64,000 nt of DNA from Allobosea sp. BK604 (GTDB lineage Bacteria > Pseudomonadota > Alphaproteobacteria > Rhizobiales > Beijerinckiaceae): the NCBI RefSeq assembly GCF_004341515.1, contig NZ_SLZF01000009.1, forward strand, positions 124,001 through 188,000, read 5' to 3'. Positions within the stretch are counted from its first letter, which is position 1, and every line of letters starts with the position of its first letter. The notes beneath the pieces are model-generated. The model ran no database searches and was not told the DNA's origin. It saw nothing but the letters and a program-made list of their open reading frames with translations. Positions 17,468-25,578 of this stretch are shown piece by piece. The position numbers were made by a program, and so were the translations under genes.

Positions 17468-17902
17468 TCAGGATGCCTCTTCTTCGATGGCGATCTGCGC
17501 GACAGCCCGCGCGCCATCGTTGAACCGGGCCGCCACGATGTGTCCGAGCGCGACGGCGGCGAGGCAGAAGGCGATGGACATGGCGACGTTGAGCGCGGCG
17601 CGGCCCATGCCGCCGCTGCGCAGGAGATCGAGCGTCTGCAGGCTGAAGGCCGAGAATGTGGTGTAGCCCCCGCAGAGCCCGACCATGACGAAGAGCCGCC
17701 ATTCCTCGCTGACCGGATAACGACCCGTCGCCAAGGTCAGCGTCCCGAACAGGCCAATGACGAAGGAGCCGGTGAGGTTGGTGAGGATCGTGCCCCAGGG
17801 CAGTTCCCCGCTGATCGGCAGCGCCAGGACCGAAACGAGGTAGCGCAGCAGCGTACCGATGGCGCCACCGGCCATCACGACGAGACAGGATGTAAGCGAC
17901 AT
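17468..17902 (-). CDS. crcB: Fluoride exporter CrcB/Fluc
   Basis: 144-aa, four-helix inner-membrane fluoride channel acting as a dual-topology dimer. Diagnostic motifs are GGAIGTLLRY near the N-terminus, GTILTNLTGSFVIG (conserved Asn of the pore) and GLCGGYTTFSAFSLQT (conserved phenylalanine box). The start is taken at ATG 17902, with AGGAG 6-7 nt upstream. A longer frame from 17974 (MTPIND...) would translate the 3' part of the fluoride riboswitch and is rejected. Expression should be switched on by fluoride through that riboswitch. Confidence 0.93.
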   Translation of the reverse strand: MSLTSCLVVMAGGAIGTLLRYLVSVLALPISGELPWGTILTNLTGSFVIGLFGTLTLATGRYPVSEEWRLFVMVGLCGGYTTFSAFSLQTLDLLRSGGMGRAALNVAMSIAFCLAAVALGHIVAARFNDGARAVAQIAIEEEAS

Positions 17903-17916
17903 GACTGCTCCTATCA
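17901..17916 (-). promoter_or_regulatory. Anti-anti-SD element: crcB ribosome-binding site complementary to the riboswitch 3' end
   Basis: The transcript segment TGATAGGAGCAGTCAT contains the crcB SD (AGGAG) and the first two bases of the start codon. Its TGATAGGAG pairs perfectly (9 bp) with CTCCTATCA at the riboswitch 3' end (17962-17970), and TCAT can extend the pairing with ATGA. The switch therefore probably acts on translation. Confidence 0.7.
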
Positions 17917-17961
17917 GGCGGCCGTCGGCCATCCGGCATGACCGGATGCGTGCCGCATCGT

Positions 17962-18013
17962 TGATAGGAGTCATCAGCCCAAAGCGGGCGGTTTCGGGGG
18001 AACCCCATCCCCG
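17962..18013 (-). promoter_or_regulatory. Fluoride riboswitch (crcB RNA motif)
   Basis: On the minus strand, 5' to 3', GGGGATGGGGTTCCCC is followed by AAACCGCCC, a short loop, GGGCTGATGACTCC and TATCA. This matches the crcB motif layout: the GATGG.GTTC.CC hairpin, the CCGCC/GGG stem, and the conserved UGAUGAC.CCUA 3' strand. It ends 60 nt upstream of the crcB ATG. The fit is by eye, not by a covariance model. Confidence 0.88.
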
Positions 18014-18112
18014 TCTTGCCCTGAGGTTAGAGCATGGCGGCGAACTGACAAGGGCTGGCCGCGCGGCAGGGCCCGTTCCTCGCGCATGGCACAGGCCCGC
18101 GGCACCGGCGGC

Positions 18113-20548
18113 TCACGAGCCCAGAAGCTTGGCGATCTCGCGCTGGAGCTGCTTCTGGTCATAGGGCTTGGCCAGCCGCGGCAGGTCGATGTCCGCGCCC
18201 GGCGGCAGGTCTGCATAGCCGCTCGCGAGCAGGATCGGCAGGTCCGGCCGCATCTGCCTGAGCGCGAGTGCGAGCTGGCCGCCATTCATCTTCGGCATCG
18301 AGTAGTCGGTCACGACGAGATCGAAGCGATCTCCGCCTTCGACCAGGCCGAGCGCTTCGGCGGCCGAATTCGCTTCCGTGACGACATGGCCGAGATCCTC
18401 GAGGAGGGCGACGGTGCTCATCGCGATCAGCGGATCGTCGTCGACGACGAGAATGCTCCGCCGGGTGGCCGCCTCTGCGTCCACGCGCGGCTCGATCTGA
18501 AGCGTTGGCGGTACCGGGCGCCTCTCCTCCGTTGCCGGCAGGAGAAGCTCGGCGCGCGTCCCCTCCCCGGCCCGGCTCGACAGCCGCAAGGCGCCGCCGA
18601 GCTGGATCGCGAGCCCGTGGATCATCGAGAGGCCGAGGCCCGTCCCCTTGCCCAGTTCCTTGGTCGAGAAGAACGGTTCGGTCGCCCTGGCGAGCGTCTC
18701 CTCGTCCATGCCGATCCCGTCATCGATGACAGAAAGGCGCACATAGCTGCCATCGGGCAGATGCGCGTCCCCGGCGATGTCGATGCGATCGGTCGCGATC
18801 GTCACGCAGCCGCCATTGGGCAGGGCGTCGCGCGCGTTGACCACCAGGTTCAGCAGGGCGAGCTCGGCCTGGTTCGCGTCGACGAGCGCGTGGGGGATCG
18901 CCCCGTCGAGCTGGTAGCGCAGTTCGATCTCGGGGCCGATCGACTTGGTGATCAGGTCCGCGACGCCCCGCACCAGGGTGGTGACATTGGCAGGGTTGAG
19001 ATCCAGGTCCTGCCGGCGGGCGAAGGCCAGTAGCCGTTGCGTCAGCGAGGCGCCGCGATTGGCCCCCTTGATCGCACCGTCGATGAGCCGGGCCGTCTTG
19101 GGGTCATCCTCCACCTGGCGCTTGAGCAGATCGAGATTGGCGATGATCGCCATCAGGAGATTGTTGAAATCATGCGCGACGCCTCCGGTGAGCTGGCCGA
19201 TCATCTCCATCTTCTGGAACTGGCGCAGGGCCTGCTCCGCCGAGGCCAATGCCTGCGCGTTCAGCTTCTGCTCGGTGATGTCGCGGCCGTAGCCGTAGAC
19301 CAGATCGCCCTCCCTGGCCGTGTGCCAGGAGATCCAGCGGACCTCGCCGGTCGCCGTCCGGTAGCGGTTCTCGAAGGAGGTCAGATCGGCGCCGGCGGCG
19401 GCGCGACTGAGGGCCCCGGCCGTGTCCTGCCTGTCCTCGGGCAGCACGAACTCGTCGAGATGATGCCCGACGACCTGATCGGTCGCGTGCCCGAGAATGC
19501 GGGTCCAGGCGGGGCTGACCGAGCGGTAGATGCCATCGGCCCCGACGGTGACGAGGAGGTCGCGCGAATGGGCCCAGACCCGGTCGGCGCGCTGCCGCTC
19601 TGTGGCGAGGGCGGCGACATTGGCGAGCGCTCCGCTGATCTGGCCGGCGAGTAGCCGCGCGAGATCGGCGACGTCCTCATCCCTGCGGCGATGGGGGTTG
19701 AGCCCAAGCACGAGATGCCCGACCGGCGTCTCGCCGTCGGCGCCGGGGATGGCGACGATCAAGGCCTGACGCGGTGCGATCGCCCAGGCGCCGGTCGGAT
19801 AGGCCGTCCCGGCAGGGAGCTCGACAGTGACCGGCCCGCCGGAAGAGGCTTCCAACCGCCAGGGCTGATGAAGCAGCTCCTCAGCATCTTCGGTGCAAGC
19901 CACCGCGGTGCGCTCGTGGCTGGTGCCAATATAGAGGAGCGAGAATGGGAAATCCCGGCGGTTGATGCCGAGGATCCGGGCCACCGCCTCGCAGACCGCG
20001 TCGGGCGTCGAGGCGCCCACCAGTTCCGCGGCCAGCATCCGCAACGTGTCGAGCCGGCGCTCGCTGATGACACGCTCGGTAACTTCGCTGACGATGCAGA
20101 GCATGCCGTCGACGCTTCCGGCCGGCCCGTGCAGCGGGCTGTAGGAGAAGCTGTGATAGGTCTCCTCGGGGTAACCGCGTCGCTCCAGCAGGAGCAGGAG
20201 CGCCTCGTTCCAGGTCGATTCCCCCTGCCTGACCCGCGCGACCTGCTCGGCCACCTCGTCATAGACCTCCGCCCAGACTTCCCGGAACGGCTTGCCAAGC
20301 ATTGAGGGATGCTTGACGCCCAGCGTCGGGATGTAGGCGTCGTTGTAGAAGAACCTGAGATCCTCTCCCCAGCCCAGCCACATCTCGAAGCGCGAGGTCA
20401 GCAGCATCCGCAGCGGGATCTTCAGGCCATCCGGCCAGCTCTCGGGCGCCCCGAGCCCGCTGGAAGCCCAGTCGTGCCCGGCCATCAGGCGGCTCATCTC
20501 GCTCGAGCCCGGGAAGATGGCGGTGGTTCTCGACCCCTGGCTATCCAA
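18113..20548 (-). CDS. Hybrid sensor histidine kinase (PAS-GAF-PAS-HisKA-HATPase-REC)
   Basis: 811 aa, cytoplasmic, no membrane segment. Layout: an N-terminal PAS-like domain starting FPGSSEMSRLMAGHDWASSGLG (residues 12-165); a GAF-like domain (about 166-315); a second PAS domain with PAC (about 325-428); HisKA with GGVAHDFNNLL (phospho-His 459); HATPase with NLVVNARDALPNGG (N box), DDGIGM and GKGTGLGLSM; and a C-terminal receiver with DDD (703-705) and phospho-Asp 748 (VVTDYSMPKMNG). The start is TTG 20548, with GGAG upstream. Architecture and genomic habit resemble phytochrome-free soluble alphaproteobacterial stress kinases; the signal is unknown. No cognate output protein is adjacent except the LuxR gene 1 kb away. 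Confidence 0.9.
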   Translation of the reverse strand: MDSQGSRTTAIFPGSSEMSRLMAGHDWASSGLGAPESWPDGLKIPLRMLLTSRFEMWLGWGEDLRFFYNDAYIPTLGVKHPSMLGKPFREVWAEVYDEVAEQVARVRQGESTWNEALLLLLERRGYPEETYHSFSYSPLHGPAGSVDGMLCIVSEVTERVISERRLDTLRMLAAELVGASTPDAVCEAVARILGINRRDFPFSLLYIGTSHERTAVACTEDAEELLHQPWRLEASSGGPVTVELPAGTAYPTGAWAIAPRQALIVAIPGADGETPVGHLVLGLNPHRRRDEDVADLARLLAGQISGALANVAALATERQRADRVWAHSRDLLVTVGADGIYRSVSPAWTRILGHATDQVVGHHLDEFVLPEDRQDTAGALSRAAAGADLTSFENRYRTATGEVRWISWHTAREGDLVYGYGRDITEQKLNAQALASAEQALRQFQKMEMIGQLTGGVAHDFNNLLMAIIANLDLLKRQVEDDPKTARLIDGAIKGANRGASLTQRLLAFARRQDLDLNPANVTTLVRGVADLITKSIGPEIELRYQLDGAIPHALVDANQAELALLNLVVNARDALPNGGCVTIATDRIDIAGDAHLPDGSYVRLSVIDDGIGMDEETLARATEPFFSTKELGKGTGLGLSMIHGLAIQLGGALRLSSRAGEGTRAELLLPATEERRPVPPTLQIEPRVDAEAATRRSILVVDDDPLIAMSTVALLEDLGHVVTEANSAAEALGLVEGGDRFDLVVTDYSMPKMNGGQLALALRQMRPDLPILLASGYADLPPGADIDLPRLAKPYDQKQLQREIAKLLGS

Positions 20549-20733
20549 CTCGTGCTCCGCGAATGCCCTGCCACATTGCGATTGCGACCACGGACCGCGG
20601 CGCCAGAGCTTAGAACGCCGGCCCCGGAATTTTGTTCACGGCGGAAGGACGGCGCTCGGACGCGACGGAGATCTCGGCCGTTCGGGGATTGTCCAGCACG
20701 GCATCAGACGACAGCCGTGGCGCCCCGCCTCGC

Positions 20734-21204
20734 TCATTTCGCGACGGCCGCCCCCATGCCCTGCGGACTGTCCGCGGGATCGACATAGTCCAGCCCCAAC
20801 GGCCCGATGGCGATCACCTGGGTCACATAGTCACCCGACTTGGCCCAGTGGAAATGAGGCTGGCCGCCGGGAAGGACGATCAGGCTGCCCGGCGCAAAGG
20901 CCTCGAGCTTGTTCTCGTCGAAGACTTCGCCGCGGCCAATGTAGAAGACGCCGGAGATCACCGTGTAGAGGCGATCCTCCGGGTGGCGATGCGGCGGCAT
21001 GCGGGTGCCGGCCGGCAACCGGACCCTGATCGCGTAGGGTCCCGGCCGGGACGGATCCCCGACCAGCACCGCGATGCGGGCTGCGGCCGGATAGGCCGGG
21101 AACGACTTCCACACCACATCTTCCGGGCGGATCGTCAGGAAGCGCTCCTGGCCCGGCTGGTGCGGACGCGGCGGAACTGCAGTGGTTACTGGCGCGGTGG
21201 ACAT
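20734..21204 (-). CDS. Cupin-domain protein
   Basis: 156 aa, a single cupin barrel. Motif 1 reads GTRMPPHRHPEDRLYTVISGVFYIGRGE (two His and a Glu as likely metal ligands); motif 2 reads APGSLIVLPGGQPHFHWA, with another His. It is a probable small metal-binding enzyme or sensor. The C-terminal ~15 residues are alanine-rich and non-conserved in look. ATG 21204 has GAGGTGAGG upstream. A GGTATCGcCGATACC palindrome lies 200 bp upstream, shared with genes at 34-38 kb. The substrate cannot be told. Confidence 0.82.
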   Translation of the reverse strand: MSTAPVTTAVPPRPHQPGQERFLTIRPEDVVWKSFPAYPAAARIAVLVGDPSRPGPYAIRVRLPAGTRMPPHRHPEDRLYTVISGVFYIGRGEVFDENKLEAFAPGSLIVLPGGQPHFHWAKSGDYVTQVIAIGPLGLDYVDPADSPQGMGAAVAK

Positions 21205-21403
21205 GGCGAAACCTCACCTCGTTACGCTCGGATGCGAATGTCGCGCGGCGGGCAAAGCGGCGCCGTGCGCGGCTGGAACGGCGCGGGCATGGGCCTTCAG
21301 CGATGTCTGCGTCTCGGCCGAACGAGACCGGGGCGCCCTCGCCCACGGCAGCGCCGACAGCCTGGATCGAAGCAGAGCCGAGGATGCCGATCCATTGCCC
21401 CAA

Positions 21404-21426
21404 GGTATCGCCGATACCCTGGTCTC
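21404..21426. promoter_or_regulatory. Shared palindrome site A (GGTATCGcCGATACC + ctGGTCTC)
   Basis: A perfect 7-1-7 palindrome, GGTATCG-c-CGATACC (21404-21418), followed by CTGGTCTC. It lies in the 447-bp region between the cupin gene (minus) and the LuxR gene (plus). The same arrangement occurs at 34751 and 38312 and in weaker form at 25473. I see no gene in this 447-bp stretch. Confidence 0.6.
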
Positions 21427-21651
21427 ACGGCAGCGGTGGCGTTCGACAGCCCGCCACGACGGGCGGCGCCGCCTGGCGGTTCGCCGCTGCGGAGAACCGG
21501 CTTCAGGCGAGGTTCAGTAAATTTCAGACCTTCTCCAAAGATTATTCAGCCGCCCCATCATACGGTCCTCGTAACGGCGAGATCGCCGCAACAAACGTGT
21601 TGAATACGAAGGACGTCACTACTCGCGTGCATGGTTCATCAGGAGGGCATC

Positions 21652-22383
21652 ATGGAACTTGTCGCTCATCCACATCACCTCATCGCAAATCCCACGAGGC
21701 GCGACCTCAAACCCGGCTCGCAACCGCGCGTCATCGTCGTCGACCATGATGAACGTCGCTGGACGAATCTCGGCCAGGCACTCGAATTACTCGGCGCCAG
21801 TCTGGAGCTATCGCCTCGGCTTCCCGACCATTTCGCATACGGGCGGCCAGAGACGCCGATCTGCCTGATCGTTCAGATCACGCCGGGTGGCGCTGGATTG
21901 CAGTTCCTGAGAGATCTCAACGCGGCAGGAAGCTATGCCCCGGTCATCTTCGTCGCGGAATCGGCTGATGTCGCCGTATCGGTCGAGGCCATGAAGAGCG
22001 GCGCCGTCGATTTCCTGTGCCGCCCCTACCATGACGACGATCTGCTCGCCGCAGTCGAGATCGGCTTCGCCCGCGACCAGGCGTGGTGCGAGAAGCGCCG
22101 GTCCCTCAACGACCTCACCCGGCATTACGAGACGCTCAGCGAGCGCGAGCGGCAGGTCATGGAGCACGTCGTCAAGGGCAAGATGAACAAGCAGGTCGCC
22201 TTCGCGCTGGGGATCAGCGAGATCACCGTCAAGGCGCATCGCGGCAAGCTCATGCGGAAGATGAAGGCAAGGTCGCTGCCCGATCTTACGCGCATGGCCG
22301 ACGCGATCGCTCAAGGCTGGCTCCATTTCGGCGAACGAAGCCTTGCCGCCTTCCTTGCGCCTGCAGGACAGCTCGGTCGCTGA
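21652..22383 (+). CDS. FixJ/NarL-like LuxR-type regulator with degenerate receiver
   Basis: 243 aa. The receiver-like domain (about 25-140) keeps the acidic start VIVVDHDER and the ending FLCRPYHDDDLL (Lys replaced by Arg). At the phosphoacceptor position it has CLIVQITPGGAG, so Gln replaces Asp. The C-terminal LuxR helix-turn-helix is intact (LSERERQVMEHVVKGKMNKQVAFALGISEITVKAHRGKLMRKM). It probably binds DNA without phosphorylation, or responds through another input. The start is ATG 21652, with AGGAGG 6 nt upstream; the in-frame ATG at 21631 precedes that SD. Confidence 0.87.
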   Translation: MELVAHPHHLIANPTRRDLKPGSQPRVIVVDHDERRWTNLGQALELLGASLELSPRLPDHFAYGRPETPICLIVQITPGGAGLQFLRDLNAAGSYAPVIFVAESADVAVSVEAMKSGAVDFLCRPYHDDDLLAAVEIGFARDQAWCEKRRSLNDLTRHYETLSERERQVMEHVVKGKMNKQVAFALGISEITVKAHRGKLMRKMKARSLPDLTRMADAIAQGWLHFGERSLAAFLAPAGQLGR

Positions 22384-22424
22384 CAGTCGAGGGGGGACTG
22401 CATGGCCGAGGCCACAGTGATCAG

Positions 22425-25280
22425 CTACCCGGCCAGCAACTGAGCGGCCCGCCGGATCGCCGGCAGCGCCGAGATCGTCGAGCTCGTCGAGAGGCGATCG
22501 CATAGCGGTGTCAGGAGCGCATGCGCTTCAGCGACATCGCCTCGGCCCGAGAGCAGCTCGGCGCTGGAGAGAGACGCGCAGAACTCCCAATATGTGGCTC
22601 CCTGCGCCCGCGCCTGAGACAACGCCTCGGACAGCAATTGTTCGGCTTCGCCCGTGCTCTCCGGGTCGCGCTGCAGAAGAATCTCCGCCTTGTTTCGCTT
22701 TATTTCCGGAATGAGCCAGCGGTAATCGATCCTCGTCGCTGTTTCCAAGGCCTTGTCGATCTCGGCCAGCGCATCGTCCAGGCGGTCATTCGCAAGCAAC
22801 GCCTGGGCAAGCTCCACGAGGAAGAACGGGTAAAACAGCAGATATGAGGCCTGCTGCATTCCGGCGAGCCCCGTGCGCAACGGCGCGATCGCGGCTGCGG
22901 GCTCACCGCGCCTTGCCAGGACGCTTCCCCGAATGCACAGCCCCGCCGCATGAAACGGGATCATGCCATGCTTGTAGGCATGCTCGACGAGTTCCTCGGC
23001 GATCTGCTCGGACCTGTTGAGATCCCCGAGGCTGATGAAGGTGAATCCGGCCCAGACGAGCGCGATGCACAGCGCAGTGGCATGTTTCGTGACGCGCGCC
23101 TCCGCGATCGCGCGCATGGCGGATTGCCCGGCATCGTCGAGCTCGCCCAGCGAGACCAGGTTGACGGTGAGATGGCCCGCCGCGGACGCGCGCAGATCGG
23201 AACCGAGGCGGATCAGATCCTTCTCGCGCCGTTCGACGGGATAGATTTCGATCGCGTGCCGCAACCTCGTTGCCGCCTCGTCATGGGCGGCCAGATAGGT
23301 CAGCGATATGCCGACGATCCAGTCGGCGGCCGCCTTGAACTGGATCTCGCGGTCGCGCGTCAGTTCCTCCAGGCGACGGGCGGTATCCAGCGCCTCGCCG
23401 AGCAGGGCGGAGCGCGACCTGAACAGCCAGACATCCATGCTGGCGCGCTGCTGGAAATCGGCGTCGTCGAGCGCCTCGGCGAGCCGAAGACCCGCTTCGA
23501 GCGCGGCGAGGGATTCGCCGATCATCCCTCTGGTGTAAAGCAGCGTTCGTCCACGCGCGCATTGCAGGACCATCTCGTCGCGCGAGCCCGCCGCTCCACC
23601 GAGCTGGTCCAGGGCCCTGCCGCTCCAGTCGCGACATTCCGCGATCAGCGATTCCGCGATCCAGAAATCACAGGATGTGGCAGCGAGCCTGACGCCGATT
23701 GCGCCGTCTCCCGTGTCGGAAAATGCCCAGGTCAAGGCGCCCCGGAGATTGTCGATCTCCCTGCGGTAGAGCGGCAATTCGTCGATGGCGGCCTGCAGCC
23801 GGCTCTCGGTTCCGAACGGCGCGAAGACCTCGAGGAAGAACTCCGCATGACGCCGCGCAACCTCTCCGGCCTCGCCACTTTCCGCAAGCTTTTCCGCGGC
23901 GTAGGCGCGGGTCGTCTCGAGCAACCTCCAGCGGCCGGCATCAATCCGATCCGGTACGATGAGGGATTTGTCGACGAGGTTCGCGATGCGCTCGGCAACG
24001 GCCGGCTCGCCGCCGTCCCGCCCGCCTCCAATCAAAGCCTCTGCGGCCTGAAGTCCGAAGCTGCCGGATAAGACCGAGAGCCGACGCAGCAATGCGCGCT
24101 CCTCCGCGGGGAGCAGCTCATAGCTCCAGTCGAGCGTGGCCCGGAGCGTCTTGTGACGCGGCACGGCAGTGCGCCGCCCCGTCGTCAACAGCGCGAAGCG
24201 GTTCCTCAGCTCGGCATGAACCGCCTCGATCCCGAGCGTGGCGGCCCGGGCCGCGGCGAATTCAATGGCGAGGGGCATGCCGTCAAGATGCCTGCAGATC
24301 GAAGCGATCGTCGGCAGATTGTCGCTCCGCGGCGGCACGATCGGATCCAGGACCTCGGTCCTCGCAATGAACAGCGCCACCGCACTGTGCGACCGGAGGT
24401 CATCCACGCCGAACTGCTCGACTTCGGGGACTTCGAGCGGCGGCACGCGATAGATGTACTCACCGCCGATCCGCAAGACTTCTCGGCTTGTGGCCAGGAT
24501 CGTGAGGCGCGGGCATAGGCGCACGAGCGTCTCGGCAAGCGACGCCACCGCGTCGATCACGTGCTCGCAATTGTCCAGGACCAGAAGCAGCCTCGTGGTC
24601 GCTATCGACCTCGCGACGGCCTCGGTGGAATTCGCATCGCCGAGCTTCAGCCCGAGCGCCGAGGCGACCGTGGATGGAACAAGGCTGGGATCCGATAGCG
24701 GCGCGAGTTCGACGAACCAGGCGCCGCCGGCGTAGTCCGAGAGCAAGCCGCGCGCGGCATGCAGCGCGAGTGTCGTCTTTCCGATCCCGCCGGCGCCGCT
24801 TAGCGTGACGATCCGGTAGGCGGAGAGGAGACCGCACACATGCGGCAACGCCGCGTCACGGCCGATCAGGTCCGTGATGAGAACCGGAAGATTGGACCTC
24901 GTCTCGGCGGGAGGCTCCTGCGCATGCCTGGTCCGGGCGGCGGATGGCTGGGGAGCGGGTTCCAGTTCGATTCCCCAATCGCCAAGCAGCCTGTATCCCC
25001 GACCCGATTGCGTCTTGAGCAAGGACCGATAGGACCCCAGCGCCTTCCTGACCGCTGAGATGTGAACCTGAAGCAGGTTTTCGCTGACCGCTGCCGTGCC
25101 CCAAACCCGATCCAGCAATTCATCCTTGGTGACGAGCTCGCCCTGCGCCTGGCTCAGAACCTCGAGGATTTCGAAAGCGCGGCCGCCAAGCGGCGCGGCC
25201 ATGCCGCTCACCCGCAATTCGCGTCGGCTCAGATCGATCTCGCAGCCACCCGAGACGTAAATTGGCCGAGTGCTGTCCAA
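22425..25280 (-). CDS. Winged-helix / NB-ARC-like NTPase / helical-repeat transcriptional regulator
   Basis: 951 aa. The N-terminal OmpR/PhoB-type winged helix (1-100; RAFEILEVLSQAQGELVTKDELLDRVWG, SAVRKALG, GRGYRL) is followed by a STAND/AAA NTPase. Walker A is GAGGIGKTT (162-170) and Walker B LLLVLDNCEH (231-240); a further segment reads FAAARAATLGI. About 400 residues of TPR-like helical repeats end the protein. This is the architecture of predicted-ATPase regulators that integrate a ligand or protein signal through the repeats. The frame starts at TTG 25280. It is divergent from the epoxide-hydrolase cluster across 298 bp containing palindrome site B, so it is the best local candidate regulator of that cluster (inference). 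Confidence 0.87.
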   Translation of the reverse strand: MDSTRPIYVSGGCEIDLSRRELRVSGMAAPLGGRAFEILEVLSQAQGELVTKDELLDRVWGTAAVSENLLQVHISAVRKALGSYRSLLKTQSGRGYRLLGDWGIELEPAPQPSAARTRHAQEPPAETRSNLPVLITDLIGRDAALPHVCGLLSAYRIVTLSGAGGIGKTTLALHAARGLLSDYAGGAWFVELAPLSDPSLVPSTVASALGLKLGDANSTEAVARSIATTRLLLVLDNCEHVIDAVASLAETLVRLCPRLTILATSREVLRIGGEYIYRVPPLEVPEVEQFGVDDLRSHSAVALFIARTEVLDPIVPPRSDNLPTIASICRHLDGMPLAIEFAAARAATLGIEAVHAELRNRFALLTTGRRTAVPRHKTLRATLDWSYELLPAEERALLRRLSVLSGSFGLQAAEALIGGGRDGGEPAVAERIANLVDKSLIVPDRIDAGRWRLLETTRAYAAEKLAESGEAGEVARRHAEFFLEVFAPFGTESRLQAAIDELPLYRREIDNLRGALTWAFSDTGDGAIGVRLAATSCDFWIAESLIAECRDWSGRALDQLGGAAGSRDEMVLQCARGRTLLYTRGMIGESLAALEAGLRLAEALDDADFQQRASMDVWLFRSRSALLGEALDTARRLEELTRDREIQFKAAADWIVGISLTYLAAHDEAATRLRHAIEIYPVERREKDLIRLGSDLRASAAGHLTVNLVSLGELDDAGQSAMRAIAEARVTKHATALCIALVWAGFTFISLGDLNRSEQIAEELVEHAYKHGMIPFHAAGLCIRGSVLARRGEPAAAIAPLRTGLAGMQQASYLLFYPFFLVELAQALLANDRLDDALAEIDKALETATRIDYRWLIPEIKRNKAEILLQRDPESTGEAEQLLSEALSQARAQGATYWEFCASLSSAELLSGRGDVAEAHALLTPLCDRLSTSSTISALPAIRRAAQLLAG

Positions 25281-25472
25281 TGGGATGAGACTCTCGATCT
25301 GCGGGGAGCCGCTTCAGGATAATTCATAAAATTTCAGATTGCCATCGGGCAGGCTCGGAACAGATCAAGACAGCTTCCTCGGCACGCGACGATTGCAGAT
25401 TACCCAATACACACGCGGCTGGCAGAATCGCGATATTTGAAATCAGCGCTGCCGGCATTCGAATAACATCAA

Positions 25473-25487
25473 AGTATTGGCGATACC
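25473..25487. promoter_or_regulatory. Shared palindrome site B (aGTATtGgCGATACC, imperfect)
   Basis: It matches GGTATCGnCGATACC at 12 of 14 defined positions and is followed by TCTGG instead of ctGGTCTC. It lies in the divergent region between the 951-aa regulator (start 25280) and the epoxide hydrolase (start 25579), 92 bp from the latter. It is the weakest of the four sites. Confidence 0.4.
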
Positions 25488-25578
25488 TCTGGATAATCGA
25501 CCAGAGGGCGCTGCTGCCCGACACATGACGAGCCAACGCAATCCCAAGCCAATCACATGGCTGGACAGGAGCACCGTC

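Noticed and set aside
17903..17974. Longer N-terminus for CrcB (MTPINDAARI...)
   Set aside because: These codons are the 3' strand of the fluoride riboswitch and its linker; an SD immediately precedes ATG 17902.
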